A stretch of 64,000 nt of DNA from an uncultured Aquimarina sp. (GTDB lineage: Bacteria > Bacteroidota > Bacteroidia > Flavobacteriales > Flavobacteriaceae), in NCBI GenBank assembly GCA_947500505.1, contig CANMSL010000001.1:186001-250000 (forward strand), read 5' to 3'. The notes under the pieces are model-generated. The model was given only the letters and a program-made list of their open reading frames with translations, was not told where the DNA came from and did no database searches. Every line of letters begins with the position of its first letter. Position 1 is the first letter of the stretch. Position numbers and translations under genes: made by a program. Positions 26,090-35,939 of this stretch are shown here, one piece after another.

Positions 26090-26842
26090 ATGATTACTGA
26101 AATACACTATAAAAAGAATACATACCCGATCAATCTCTCACAACCTATTGATATATCTATTCCGCTTGAAGCAAAAGAAGAGAACGTCAATGCCTGGTAT
26201 ATTGACCCGCCAAGAATAGAACCAGTTACGAACGGAAATTGGACAGGAACAGTTGCTAAAGGTGCTTCGACAAATTTTAATAATATTTACTTTAATCCGC
26301 ACGGACACGGAACACACACAGAATGTGTTGGCCACATTACCAAAGAATTTTACAGTATCAACCAAACCTTACGACAATTCTTTTTTATAGCAGAACTTAT
26401 TACGATCGATCCTGTTAAACGAGAAGAGGATTTTGTCATTACTATAGATCAAATAAAAGAAGCTGTTCAGACGAATCCGGAGGCTTTAATTATTCGCACA
26501 CTTCCTAACAAAGAAGACAAACTAAACAAACAATATTCGCATACCAATTGGCCATATCTATCAGAAGAGGCCGCCCTATATATTCGCGAACTTGGCGTTG
26601 ATCATTTATTGATTGATTTGCCATCGGTAGACAAAGAAAAAGACAACGGTAAATTATTAGCTCATAAAGCATTTTGGAATTACCCAAAAGCAACAAGACT
26701 GGAAGCGACTATAACTGAAATGGTTTTTGTGAAAAATGAAATTAAAGATGGAGATTATATCTTAAACCTCCAGATCGCATCCTTCGAAAATGATGCTTCG
26801 CCAAGTAAACCAGTTTTATATAAAATACTAAGAACGAGATGA
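26090..26842 (+). CDS. Cyclase-family protein (kynurenine formamidase-like fold)
   Basis: A 250-residue protein with the metal-binding motif HGHGTHTECVGH (family pattern HxGTHxDxPxH) near residue 64, and HLLIDLPSVDKEKDNGKLLA, in which this group has a conserved acidic pair. Members hydrolyse amides or lactones, such as N-formylkynurenine; the substrate is not determinable. The end overlaps the next gene by 4 bp (ATGA). A more distant secreted relative lies at 55597-56565. Confidence 0.8.
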   Translation: MITEIHYKKNTYPINLSQPIDISIPLEAKEENVNAWYIDPPRIEPVTNGNWTGTVAKGASTNFNNIYFNPHGHGTHTECVGHITKEFYSINQTLRQFFFIAELITIDPVKREEDFVITIDQIKEAVQTNPEALIIRTLPNKEDKLNKQYSHTNWPYLSEEAALYIRELGVDHLLIDLPSVDKEKDNGKLLAHKAFWNYPKATRLEATITEMVFVKNEIKDGDYILNLQIASFENDASPSKPVLYKILRTR

Positions 26843-27195
26843 AAACTATTGTGCAACTAGAGGAACTTGCAATGCTGGGATTAGGAATATATTTATTCAG
26901 TTTATTATCTTTCCCATGGTGGTTGTTCCTTGCTTTATTTTTACTCCCTGATATCGGAATGGTGGGCTATCTGATCAATACTAGAATTGGCGCGCTTACT
27001 TATAATATATTACATCATAAAGGAGTGGCGATTTGTATTTATTTTGTTGGACTATATTTGTCAAATGAGTTTATATTACTAAGCGGAATTATGCTATTTT
27101 CACACGCTGCCTTTGACAGGATCTTAGGGTACGGATTGAAATATGAAAAAGGATTTAAATATACACACCTTGGTGAGATAGGTAAAAATAATTAG
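26839..27195 (+). CDS. DUF4260 membrane protein
   Basis: A 118-residue protein with three or four hydrophobic segments (FSLLSFPWWLFLALFLLPD, GVAICIYFVGLYLSNEFILL, GIMLFSHAAFDRILGYGLKY). The last block AAFDRILGYGLKY is the hallmark of the DUF4260 family. Function is unknown. It overlaps the cyclase gene at its start and ends 1 bp before the next. Confidence 0.85.
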   Translation: MKTIVQLEELAMLGLGIYLFSLLSFPWWLFLALFLLPDIGMVGYLINTRIGALTYNILHHKGVAICIYFVGLYLSNEFILLSGIMLFSHAAFDRILGYGLKYEKGFKYTHLGEIGKNN

Positions 27196-27196
27196 T

Positions 27197-27817
27197 ATGG
27201 AATTATTATTTGTAGGATTATTAACCGGAGCAATTATAGCGTACGTTATTTTTAACAGATTTAATGCTGCAAGAAGACGTGCCATAACCAAAACACAATC
27301 TACCGTCTTAATGGAAAAGATTAAAAGAGTGTGCAAATTAGTAACTGTAGAAGGAGATTTTGCTGAAATCTATCATTACGAGAGTGTAAAAGATAAGTTT
27401 CTAAAAGTATTGATAGGTAGAAAAAAAGCTTTGATTCTTATTGATGCCAAAGCCCATGTAGGATTTGATTTATCCAAAGTAAAATTAGAAAGCGACACCA
27501 AAAACAAACGCATAATTATTTCAGAATTTCCCGAACCAAAATTACTTACCATAGAAACCGATTTTAAGTTTTATGATATGAAAGAAGGTTGGCTTAATCC
27601 TTTCACATCAACTGATATTACAGATATCAGTCAAGAAGCGAAACAATTTATCAAAGATAAAATTCCACAAAGCGGTCTTATAGATTCAGCTAAACAAGAA
27701 GCACTAAATACCATTTCCCTAATGGAAACACTTGCGGAATCCATCGGATGGAAACTTGATTACTCTGCTTTAGAACTAAAGGACGTTTCGGATCAAAAAC
27801 TATTAAGTGACAACTAA
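27197..27817 (+). CDS. DUF4230 membrane-anchored protein
   Basis: A 206-residue protein with one N-terminal membrane segment (LLFVGLLTGAIIAYVIF) followed by a soluble domain: VTVEGDFAEIYHYES, RKKALILIDAKAHVGFDLSK and IDSAKQEALNTISLMETLAE, which fit DUF4230. Function is unknown. The stop overlaps the next ATG by one base (TAATG), indicating coupling. Confidence 0.85.
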   Translation: MELLFVGLLTGAIIAYVIFNRFNAARRRAITKTQSTVLMEKIKRVCKLVTVEGDFAEIYHYESVKDKFLKVLIGRKKALILIDAKAHVGFDLSKVKLESDTKNKRIIISEFPEPKLLTIETDFKFYDMKEGWLNPFTSTDITDISQEAKQFIKDKIPQSGLIDSAKQEALNTISLMETLAESIGWKLDYSALELKDVSDQKLLSDN

Positions 27818-28227
27818 TGGATATCAAGATCTCAACAGAAAACTCATTGTTAGATATTGACTTTATTCATCAATTTTTAACGAATGCCTATTGGTCAAAA
27901 GGAAGGACAAAAGAAGAAGTCAAGAGAACTATCAAACATTGTTTCAATTTTGGCGTTTATTTGAATGAACAACAAATCGGTTTTGCCAGGGTACTTACGG
28001 ATTATACTGTATTTGGCTATTTAATGGATGTTTTTATTATTGACGAGTATAGAGGAAACGGATATGCCAAAGAATTAATTAAAACAATTTTGGAGCACCC
28101 TGAATTACAAGGAATTCAACGTTGGATGTTAGCCACCGCAGATGCTCATGGGTTATATAAACAATTTGGATTTGATGCCCTACCCGATCCCAACCTGATA
28201 ATGGGAAAGATGAATCAGCACTACTAA
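27817..28227 (+). CDS. GNAT-family N-acetyltransferase
   Basis: A 136-residue protein with the acetyl-CoA-binding stretch MDVFIIDEYRGNGYAKELI (Q/R-x-x-G-x-G/A pattern) and C-terminal LATADAHGLYKQFGFDALPD. It resembles small GNAT enzymes acting on free amines or amino acids. Substrate is unknown. Coupled to the DUF4230 gene upstream. Confidence 0.9.
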   Translation: MDIKISTENSLLDIDFIHQFLTNAYWSKGRTKEEVKRTIKHCFNFGVYLNEQQIGFARVLTDYTVFGYLMDVFIIDEYRGNGYAKELIKTILEHPELQGIQRWMLATADAHGLYKQFGFDALPDPNLIMGKMNQHY

Positions 28228-28232
28228 AGAAT

Positions 28233-28592
28233 ATGGATATAGAGACTTTTAGAGATTATTGTTTGTCAAAAAAGGGGGTTACAGAAGAATTTCCATTTGA
28301 TGAAACTACCTTAGTTTTTAAAGTAATGGGTAAAATGTTTGCGTTAACAGGATTGAACAGACTTCCTTTTAGTGTAAACCTAAAATGTAATCCTGATAGA
28401 TCAATAGAACTTCGGGAAATGCATTCGGAAATCCAACCTGGATATCATATGAATAAAAAACATTGGAATACGGTTAACTTTTCTGGCAGTTTAACTACTG
28501 ATATGTTATGCGAATTGATTGATAACTCATACAACTTGATAGTTAGTGGTTTGACCAAGAAAGCAAAACAAGAATTAGAGAATTTAAAATAA
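28233..28592 (+). CDS. MmcQ/YjbR-family protein
   Basis: A 119-residue protein starting with DIETFRDYCLSKKGVTEEFP and containing LVFKVMGKMFALTGL, GYHMNKKHWNTVNF and ELIDNSYNLIVSGLTKKAK. The order and length match the double-wing MmcQ/YjbR fold (CyaY-like, DNA-binding in some cases). It lies 5 bp after the GNAT gene. Confidence 0.85.
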   Translation: MDIETFRDYCLSKKGVTEEFPFDETTLVFKVMGKMFALTGLNRLPFSVNLKCNPDRSIELREMHSEIQPGYHMNKKHWNTVNFSGSLTTDMLCELIDNSYNLIVSGLTKKAKQELENLK

Positions 28593-28601
28593 AAACATTT
28601 A

Positions 28602-29273
28602 ATGATTACTAAAATATCCGGATATCCAAATTCATATTTAGAAGTGCAACTTAATCCGGGAGAAGAATTTATAGTAGAAAAGGGAGGAATGATTTTTGCA
28701 GATGGAACTTATGAATTAGAAACCAAAATTGAAGCTAAAACTGTCAATAACTGGATCGCCAAAATTGTTGGAGGAAAAAGCCTGACATATAACATCTATA
28801 AAGCAAAAAGTGAACTTACGATATTATTTTCTCCTGGAAAAAATGCAGATCTTTTTGAGATTGACGTACAAGAAAAAGATGCTGTTTTAATCGAAGCAGA
28901 CGTTCATTTTGGAAGAACCAAAGGCTTGGATTTAATTTTAGCTAAACAGGGAATTAAAAATACATTGAATGATGGCATCAAACTTAGAACAGTTGGTTCC
29001 GGAAAGCTTTTTTTGATTGGTTTTGGCAAAATTTTAAAAACTGAAATTAATTCTAATGATCCAATTTTGGTAGATCAGGACGCTCTTATAGCTTATGATG
29101 AATGTTTAGAAATAAAGACGATCTCTAAAGGACTAAAAGAGCTGGTAACAAGTGGTGAAGGTTACCTCTTTGAAATTAAAGGAAAAGGAAGGATTTGGCT
29201 ACAAACCAGAGAAGAAGATAGTAAGTCCGGAGGTGGAGGAATAATCAGTTCTATCCTGGATGTATTTAGATAA
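28602..29273 (+). CDS. AIM24/TIGR00266-family protein
   Basis: A 223-residue all-beta protein. YLEVQLNPGEEFIVEKGGMI, FSPGKNADLFEIDV and FLIGFGKILKTEI fit the AIM24 (TRAP-like) fold, whose bacterial members have no defined function. The C-terminus ends in a Gly-rich stretch GGGGIISSILDVF, common in this family. It lies 9 bp after the YjbR gene and overlaps the upstream candidate start of the next frame. Confidence 0.75.
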   Translation: MITKISGYPNSYLEVQLNPGEEFIVEKGGMIFADGTYELETKIEAKTVNNWIAKIVGGKSLTYNIYKAKSELTILFSPGKNADLFEIDVQEKDAVLIEADVHFGRTKGLDLILAKQGIKNTLNDGIKLRTVGSGKLFLIGFGKILKTEINSNDPILVDQDALIAYDECLEIKTISKGLKELVTSGEGYLFEIKGKGRIWLQTREEDSKSGGGGIISSILDVFR

Positions 29274-29298
29274 CAATCAAAAAATAAAGTTCAATAAT

Positions 29299-31068
29299 AT
29301 GAACAACCCACATAAATTTTACCGATCACAAATTGATCTTCATAATGTATCTTTAAAAAAGGTAAAAAAACAACTTGCAGTTTCCAGTACAATTCGACTA
29401 TTCGTATTTCTTGGCGTTATAGCTGGCATATATTTCGGTTATCCTAATACCCAAATCATTATCGGGAGCATCGTTATAGGTATTACCGTTTTTATCGTAA
29501 TGGTAAATCGTCATAGTAACCTCTCCTACACCAAAAAGAAACTTCAGAAGTTAATTGATCTTAACCAACTGGAATTAGATGTATTTAATGGTGATTACAG
29601 CAATTTATCAACAGGTAAAGAATATATAGACCCTTCACATCCGTATAGTCATGACATTGATTTATTTGGAGACAGATCCTTCTTTCAATACACAAACCGA
29701 ACAACGACTACTGCCGGAAAAAACAAGCTTGCTGCTATGGTAAGAAGTAATGGTATTGAAGATATTAAGCGTAAACAAGAAGCAATAAAAAACCTATCTG
29801 ACTTACCAGGTTGGCGTCAGAAATTCAGCGCTATTGCTTCGTTGGTTAATGTTTCAGTTTCAGTATCCACCATTAGAAAATGGTTACAAAATTATGTTCC
29901 TTTTGTACCTAAAATAATGCGAATACTTCCAGCATTATTTTCATCAGTTTCTGTTATAATGCTTGTTTTACTATTTCTGGAAATTATTACGTTCCAAATA
30001 TTCTTACTATGGTTTTTTATTGGTTTGGGAATTACAGGTTCCCAACTCAAAAAAATTAATATCTTATACAATCACGCCAATAAAGTAAAAGATACTTTTG
30101 AGCAATATTATAAACTGGTAGATCGGATTGAGCAGGGCAATTTCGAATCTGATTTACTTAAGGAAAAACAACAAGAGGTTATCAATGATGAAGAGAAAGC
30201 CTCAGTTATCCTGAAACAATTTGCCAGTATTCTGAACGCCTTTGACCAAAGAAACAATATGATGTTCGGAATTTTTGCCAATGGACTTATACTTTGGGAT
30301 ATCATTCAGTGTTATCGGATCGAAAAATGGATTGCTGCTCATCATCATAAAGTAGATCAATGGTTTGAAGTTATTGCCTTTTTTGACTCTTATAACTCTT
30401 TGGGTAATTTTGCTTTCAATAATCCTGATTACGTTTATCCTGAATTAACTACAGAAGATATAATTATTGACGCATCCGATTTAGGACATCCCATGCTCAA
30501 GAAAGAAAAAAGAATAGATAACAATATCACAATTAGCAAAGAACAATTTTTTATCATTACAGGAGCCAATATGGCTGGTAAAAGTACGTTTTTAAGAACA
30601 GTAGCATTACAGATTGTTATGTCTAATATTGGACTACCTGTTTGTGCTAAATCGTGTAAATACCGCCCCATAAAATTGATTACCAGTATGAGAACATCTG
30701 ATTCGCTGAGCGACGATGCTTCTTACTTCTTCTCAGAATTAACCCAGCTTAAAAAAATTGTAGATGCGCTGCAAAATGATGAATATTTTATCATTCTGGA
30801 TGAAATCCTAAAAGGAACCAATAGTAAGGATAAAGCTGCTGGATCACGTAAATTTGTTGAGAAATTAGTAAGAGCAAAAGCTACGGGGATTATTGCTACC
30901 CATGATTTAAGTTTATGTGAAATTGCTTCAGAATTGGATCAGGTAAAAAACAGGTTCTTTGATGCACAGATTGCAAATGATGAATTGTATTTTGATTATA
31001 AATTCAAAGATGGTGTTTGTCAGAATATGAACGCATCCTTCTTATTAAACAAAATGGGAATCGTCTAA
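29299..31068 (+). CDS. MutS-like membrane-associated ATPase
   Basis: From ATG 29299 the protein has 589 residues; the frame is open to 29260, but the extra 13 residues overlap the AIM24 gene and look non-native. Two hydrophobic hairpins (residues about 27-75 and 215-260) are followed by a MutS C-terminal ATPase: TGANMAGKSTFLRTV (Walker A), SDSLSDDASYFFSEL and FIILDEILKGTNSKDKAAG (Walker B and D-loop). It lacks the mismatch-recognition domain, so it is not a repair MutS. Members with membrane segments are typical of Bacteroidota and of unknown function. Last gene of the operon. Confidence 0.85.
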   Translation: MNNPHKFYRSQIDLHNVSLKKVKKQLAVSSTIRLFVFLGVIAGIYFGYPNTQIIIGSIVIGITVFIVMVNRHSNLSYTKKKLQKLIDLNQLELDVFNGDYSNLSTGKEYIDPSHPYSHDIDLFGDRSFFQYTNRTTTTAGKNKLAAMVRSNGIEDIKRKQEAIKNLSDLPGWRQKFSAIASLVNVSVSVSTIRKWLQNYVPFVPKIMRILPALFSSVSVIMLVLLFLEIITFQIFLLWFFIGLGITGSQLKKINILYNHANKVKDTFEQYYKLVDRIEQGNFESDLLKEKQQEVINDEEKASVILKQFASILNAFDQRNNMMFGIFANGLILWDIIQCYRIEKWIAAHHHKVDQWFEVIAFFDSYNSLGNFAFNNPDYVYPELTTEDIIIDASDLGHPMLKKEKRIDNNITISKEQFFIITGANMAGKSTFLRTVALQIVMSNIGLPVCAKSCKYRPIKLITSMRTSDSLSDDASYFFSELTQLKKIVDALQNDEYFIILDEILKGTNSKDKAAGSRKFVEKLVRAKATGIIATHDLSLCEIASELDQVKNRFFDAQIANDELYFDYKFKDGVCQNMNASFLLNKMGIV

Positions 31069-31320
31069 TCTTTTTTTAGTTAGAAGAAATATTTGCTTTT
31101 ATATCCTTAAACTTTGCATTGAATTTAGATATCATTCTTATGAAAAATAATCTAGAATCATCACAAGAGACCAAAGTAATAGCTTATCAAACCCATATTA
31201 AAAACTAAATAATAGACGGTAAACTATAGAAATTCTTGCATTACTATATCTAATAAAAAGATTTACCCTGTTTAAATAAGGCTGAAGAAATTCTAAAAGT
31301 CGTTTCTAAAACCAGAAAAA

Positions 31321-32604
31321 ATGCTATTTTTAATTCATTCAATTTTTATCACTGATACATTGAAAGATTGCGTAATCATAGGTGGAGGAATAATCGGGCT
31401 TTGCGCTGCATATTATTTACAGAAAGAAGGCCATAATGTGACAATAATAGATCAATCCTCTATGGATTTTGGTGCTTCGTATGTCAATGCCGGATATATC
31501 ACTCCAAGCCACATTATCCCACTGGCAGCGCCTGGAGTAATGAAAAAAGGATTAAAATGGATGTTCAATCCTAGTAGTCCTCTTTTTATAAAACCACGAC
31601 TCGATCCCGATTTTTTGGAATGGTCCTGGGCCTTTAATAAGTCATGTTCAGAAAAAAATGTAAATCGTAGCATTAGCGCGATTAAAGATATTACAATCCT
31701 GGGAAGAGAATTGTATTCCGAAATCAAACTACAGGAAGACTTTAAATTTCAACTGGAACAAAAAGGTTTATTGATGATTTGTCAGACCGAAAAAATGTTG
31801 CAGAAAGAAGTACAAGTTGCTACTATTGCAAAACAAGAAGGATTACCGGTTAGAGAACTTTCTATAAAAGAATTACGCAAACTAGAGCCTAATACACAAA
31901 TCAATGCCAAAGGTGCAGTGTTATACGAATGTGATGCTCATACTACACCACAAACTTTTATGGAAGAGATGAAAGCCTTTCTGCATTCCTCTGGTGTAAA
32001 ATTTATCAAAAACGAAAAAGTACAAGATATTAATATCAATAACGAAAGAATAGTTTCTGTAAATAGTGCTTCTCAAACTTATAAAGCGGACGAATTTGTG
32101 TTAGCAGCCGGTTCCTGGTCTAAACTATTAAGTAAAAAACTAGGAATCAAACTACTTTTGGAAGCAGGTAAAGGGTATCGAATTAATTCTGAAAGAGATT
32201 TGGGTATCAGTATGCCCGCTATCTTAGCTGAGGCCAAAGTGGCCATTACTCCTATGCAAGGCTTTACACGTTTTGCAGGAACTATGGAAATTGCTGGAAT
32301 TAATCATATTATCAACAAAGTTAGAGTAGAAGCTATTGCCAAAGCAACTCACAAATACTATCCAAATATTACTCTCACCGATAAAGAAAAAAATAATGCT
32401 GCCTGCGGTCTGCGTCCTGTTTCTGCTGATGGAATGCCTTACATCGGTAAATCAAAGAAATGCAAAAATCTTACGATTGCAACCGGGCATGCAATGTTAG
32501 GATGGAGTATGGGACCATCGACTGGTAAAATAGTCTCAGAAATTATTTCAGAAAAAAAACCATCTTTAGATTTAAGTGTATATCATCCGGATAGACGGTT
32601 TTAA
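31321..32604 (+). CDS. FAD-dependent oxidoreductase, D-amino-acid dehydrogenase-like
   Basis: A 427-residue protein of the DAO family. CVIIGGGIIGLCAAYYL is the FAD-binding Rossmann motif, FGASYVNAGYITPSHIIPLA is typical of DadA-type enzymes, and the C-terminus carries CGLRPVSADGMPYIGKSK and GHAMLGWSMGPSTG. It probably oxidises D-amino acids or sarcosine-like amines. The ATG at 31321 adds about 12 residues before the motif; a TTG at 31360 is an alternative. The upstream 250 bp (31069-31320) holds only a possible 22-codon frame at 31140. Confidence 0.85.
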   Translation: MLFLIHSIFITDTLKDCVIIGGGIIGLCAAYYLQKEGHNVTIIDQSSMDFGASYVNAGYITPSHIIPLAAPGVMKKGLKWMFNPSSPLFIKPRLDPDFLEWSWAFNKSCSEKNVNRSISAIKDITILGRELYSEIKLQEDFKFQLEQKGLLMICQTEKMLQKEVQVATIAKQEGLPVRELSIKELRKLEPNTQINAKGAVLYECDAHTTPQTFMEEMKAFLHSSGVKFIKNEKVQDININNERIVSVNSASQTYKADEFVLAAGSWSKLLSKKLGIKLLLEAGKGYRINSERDLGISMPAILAEAKVAITPMQGFTRFAGTMEIAGINHIINKVRVEAIAKATHKYYPNITLTDKEKNNAACGLRPVSADGMPYIGKSKKCKNLTIATGHAMLGWSMGPSTGKIVSEIISEKKPSLDLSVYHPDRRF

Positions 32605-32620
32605 GAACTATTATTTAAAG

Positions 32621-32645
32621 CTCACAGGTTTTAGAAACCTGTGAG
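32621..32645. terminator. Bidirectional terminator between convergent genes
   Basis: CTCACAGGTTT-TAG-AAACCTGTGAG is an 11-bp perfect stem with a T-rich run after it and an A-rich run before it. It serves both the oxidoreductase ending at 32604 and the DUF4407 gene ending at 32662. Confidence 0.75.
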
Positions 32646-32661
32646 GTATTTTTATTATCCG

Positions 32662-33762
32662 CTATAAAATCCCAGTTTGCCTTTTATAAAAAGCATCTTG
32701 TTGTTTCTGCATTAATTCCCTTGCAATTTTCTTTTTATATTGATATAGTTCGTCCTCCTCTGCAATATCAACATAAACTCTATCATTAACGGTATGATCT
32801 GTTTCTAAAAGAATTTTTCGCTGATCTGCTTTCTGTGCTGTCCAGGTTTTTACTTCACCCTCTGCATCTTCAATCCTAAAATCATACTCCCCTTTTGGTG
32901 AAAGTAATTTTGCAAAAATCGGAGAAGTTTCAATAGCTAAAAACAACAAGAAGATAAAAAATGAAGGTAACCAAGGTAATTCATTAAGCGCATTTACTCT
33001 AGCCATCAATCCATCAAAATTATCAATGATTGGTTGAGACGATTCTACCTGCTGATCATACTCTGTTGCCAGTTGTATTTTTTGCGCTTCTAGACCTGCG
33101 ATTTTTTCGGAATTTGTTTTTTTCAGCTCAACCAATTCAGCTAACATAGCGTCGTGCTTTTCTCTTTTCTCTTTGTATACAGGACCTTTACCTACTATCT
33201 CCGTTCCTTTTCTACCTTCTGCTTCTGAAATGTAGGTTTCATATAGCTCATTTACTTCTGTTTCTTTAGTATTTATTTCTTGTTTTAAAGAGGCTATTTC
33301 AGCATCAACACCTTCAACAATTGGAGTATATTGGGTTGCAATTTGTTCTTGATTAGCGAGTGTGAGATCATTCTTTCGTTCCAATAACACCTGATCTATT
33401 TCTTTCTCAAAAATCTTTAACTCTAATGGTTTTGAAATAACTACGGCAATGATTATGGCTAAAATAATTCTAGGAGAAGCTTGTAAAAGTTCATCTAAGA
33501 AGTTATCTTTTTTCTTTATGGTCGACACTATAAATCGATCCAAATTAAAGATCAGTAATCCCCACACAATTCCAAAGAAAATTGCTGTATAATAATTATC
33601 GAAAACGGTGTATAAAGCATAGCAAGCTGCCAAAAAAGCCATAAAGGCTGTAAAAAATACGGTCGCGCCAATACCGGCATATTTATTTTGTTCTCCATTA
33701 GAACTATCAGCCAATATATCGCTATCTGCTCCGGAGCACATTATAAAAAATTGTTTTAACAT
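32662..33762 (-). CDS. DUF4407 membrane protein with coiled coil
   Basis: A 366-residue protein. The N-terminal region has four hydrophobic segments (GIGATVFFTAFMAFLAACYA, AIFFGIVWGLLIFNLDRFIV, IILAIIIAVVISKPLEL), a long central coiled coil rich in Glu/Lys follows, and a further membrane segment (LPWLPSFFIFLLFLAIETSP) comes before a charged tail. NLDRFIV and SKPLELKIFE are family hallmarks. Function is unknown. It is transcribed alone. Confidence 0.9.
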   Translation of the reverse strand: MLKQFFIMCSGADSDILADSSNGEQNKYAGIGATVFFTAFMAFLAACYALYTVFDNYYTAIFFGIVWGLLIFNLDRFIVSTIKKKDNFLDELLQASPRIILAIIIAVVISKPLELKIFEKEIDQVLLERKNDLTLANQEQIATQYTPIVEGVDAEIASLKQEINTKETEVNELYETYISEAEGRKGTEIVGKGPVYKEKREKHDAMLAELVELKKTNSEKIAGLEAQKIQLATEYDQQVESSQPIIDNFDGLMARVNALNELPWLPSFFIFLLFLAIETSPIFAKLLSPKGEYDFRIEDAEGEVKTWTAQKADQRKILLETDHTVNDRVYVDIAEEDELYQYKKKIARELMQKQQDAFYKRQTGIL

Positions 33763-33828
33763 AATCTAAGGGTGTTTTTTGATAGACAATGGACTTATAA
33801 CGCTGATTTCTAATCAAATGTTGTGCAA

Positions 33829-33852
33829 AAAACCCCACCGAGGTGAGGTTTT
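33829..33852 (-). terminator. Terminator after the second BlaR1 gene
   Basis: AAAACCCCACC-GA-GGTGAGGTTTT forms an 11-bp stem with one mismatch and flanking A/T runs, 39 bp downstream of the BlaR1-like stop on the minus strand. Confidence 0.6.
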
Positions 33853-33890
33853 AGATAATTTATCCACTTCATAATAACAAAAGCTTGCGA

Positions 33891-35939
33891 TCAATCTTTA
33901 AGTTTTACTTTTGATTTACCATTTTTCGTTGACGCATCTATCGAAAGGTTGTTATTAGATTCATTTACCAGTTTAAGTGCTTCTTTAGATGAAATTTGTT
34001 TCCCGTTGTAATAAAAATCAGCATCTTTTTTTGCCATTCTTTCTATTAATTTATCAGGTCTATTATTTTCAGCTATCCGCATTGCTTTATGCTCTGCTTT
34101 TCTGGCTCTCAATTCTGCTTGCATTGCACTTTTTCTTGCCTCCATCTCAGCTTTACGAGCTTGCATTTCCACCGTTCTCATTTCTTTTCGCGCTTTCATC
34201 TCAACTTCCATAGCATTTTTTCTTGCTTCCATTTTGGCTTTGCGAGCTTGCATTTCAGCTTTCTTCATTTCCTTTTGTGCTCTTAATCTCGCTTCCTGAG
34301 ATGCTTTTAGAGCCATAACTCTTGCCTTTTCAGCTACTTCTCTACGTTCTTCAGCCCTAAGCATTGCACTACCTGTAGCAATTTCCTGCTTCATTCTGGC
34401 TTCTTCAGCCAGGAGCATCGCTTTTTCTCTTTGAAGATTGGCTCGTTCTCTTTCAACCTCTGCTCGTTCTCTTGCTAGTTCATTTTGAACTCGTTCTTTT
34501 AGATCTGCCTTTTCTTCTTCGGTCAAATTCTCTTTTTCTGACAAAAGGATTTCCGCGTAGCCATTATTGGTATTAATTTTCTTTGCTTTTTTTGATAAAC
34601 CGTTTGGAGCATTTTTCTCTTTAGGAGCCTTAGAAGGTGGCGGAGGCGGTGGAATATCACTTTTTTCTCCTTTTTTCACTTTTGGAGCTTCTGGTGGTGG
34701 TGGCGGCGGAATATCACTTTTTTCTCCTTTCATTACTTTTGGAGCTGGTGGAGGCGGCGGTATATCAGGAAACTGCTCTGCTCCTTTGCGCTGCTCAGCA
34801 GTCATATTTTTATAAATATATCCCATGCGATCAATTTCACTCTTTCGGATAGTAATCTGCTTATTACCCTTGATTTTAGAATTTAAATTTTTAGCCCATG
34901 TATTATATTCTTTTATCATTTCATCCGTGACCCCATCCTGATAATTATTTTGAACATCTTTTGTATAAGAAGTTTTTGACTTCTCATCTTTCAAAACAAT
35001 AATTGAAGATCCTTCAATATTTTTGGGCGGAGTAACACTATTGGAAGTAACTTCATCAATTGGTCGTTCCACTTCTTTAGCTACTATTTTATTGTTGAAA
35101 AATAGTATACATAGAGATAATACAGGTACTAAGGTAGCTAGTTTAAGCACCGTTCTTCTTTTAGAAAATTCTTTGGTCATCATCTGTAATCGTTTTTTTG
35201 TTAATGAATAATTAATAGGACTCGATAATACAGCTTGATTAGAGCTGTTGGGGTAATTAAGGAGTAACTCAAAATAATTTTGTATCGAAAATTGTTGTTT
35301 CAATACGCTGCGGTCCGCAAGAAACTCGTGGTTTAATTTTATAGATCTTTTTATAAAAATAATTGAAGGATTAAACCAAAAGATTGCTTGCAAAACTTCT
35401 ACAAACAGTATGTCTAGTGTATGCTTTTGTAGTACATGTGTTTTTTCGTGAAGCAATACTTCTTCAGGGATATTTTTATCATGAAATTCCTTTTTAGGGA
35501 CGAAAATGTAACTCAGAAACGTATGTGGAATTATTGAACTACTTAACAACACATTGATATGTGATGGTTCTTTTAGTCTTTCATTGGTTCTGATCTTGTT
35601 AGAAATATCCGTGATACTTCGCACAAACCGGAAACCAAAAATCAACACTCCAATTCCATAAAAGCTCCATAGAATCATTGGAATATAATTAGTAGACATT
35701 TCTACTTGTGCCATTTCAGGTTCTGAATCAACAGGTATCACTTCTGAGACCACCTCCTGCTCAGGAATAATTTCTACCTGATAGGTAAGTGTGATTAATG
35801 GTATAGTTAAAGCAAAAACTAAGCTTATCAAAAGGTAAAATCTCTTTACAAAATGAATATTTTCTTTTTCTAAAAACAACTTATAGAATGCCCATAGGAG
35901 CATCAAACAAAGTGATGATTTAATAACGTAGGTTATCAT
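33891..35939 (-). CDS. BlaR1-like M56 protease with Pro-rich and long coiled-coil tail
   Basis: A 682-residue protein. Residues 1-290 form the membrane protease, with the zinc motif VLLHEKTHVLQKHTLD near residue 162 and membrane segments before and after. After residue 400 come three proline runs of the form SDIPPPPPP, each preceded by KGEK or a similar basic spacer. A coiled coil of about 170 residues follows, rich in Ala, Arg, Glu and Met (units like MQARKAEMEARK), then a short end with DADFYYNGKQISSKEALKLV. Start overlaps the MecI stop by 4 bp. The tail replaces the usual beta-lactam sensor. Confidence 0.8.
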   Translation of the reverse strand: MITYVIKSSLCLMLLWAFYKLFLEKENIHFVKRFYLLISLVFALTIPLITLTYQVEIIPEQEVVSEVIPVDSEPEMAQVEMSTNYIPMILWSFYGIGVLIFGFRFVRSITDISNKIRTNERLKEPSHINVLLSSSIIPHTFLSYIFVPKKEFHDKNIPEEVLLHEKTHVLQKHTLDILFVEVLQAIFWFNPSIIFIKRSIKLNHEFLADRSVLKQQFSIQNYFELLLNYPNSSNQAVLSSPINYSLTKKRLQMMTKEFSKRRTVLKLATLVPVLSLCILFFNNKIVAKEVERPIDEVTSNSVTPPKNIEGSSIIVLKDEKSKTSYTKDVQNNYQDGVTDEMIKEYNTWAKNLNSKIKGNKQITIRKSEIDRMGYIYKNMTAEQRKGAEQFPDIPPPPPAPKVMKGEKSDIPPPPPPEAPKVKKGEKSDIPPPPPPSKAPKEKNAPNGLSKKAKKINTNNGYAEILLSEKENLTEEEKADLKERVQNELARERAEVERERANLQREKAMLLAEEARMKQEIATGSAMLRAEERREVAEKARVMALKASQEARLRAQKEMKKAEMQARKAKMEARKNAMEVEMKARKEMRTVEMQARKAEMEARKSAMQAELRARKAEHKAMRIAENNRPDKLIERMAKKDADFYYNGKQISSKEALKLVNESNNNLSIDASTKNGKSKVKLKD

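Noticed and set aside
31140..31208. 22-codon frame before the oxidoreductase gene
   Set aside because: Too short, with no family resemblance and no coding pattern to support it.
34567..34852. Plus-strand Gly/Phe-rich frames opposite the BlaR1 tail
   Set aside because: They are mirror images of the proline runs and coiled coil of the minus-strand gene.
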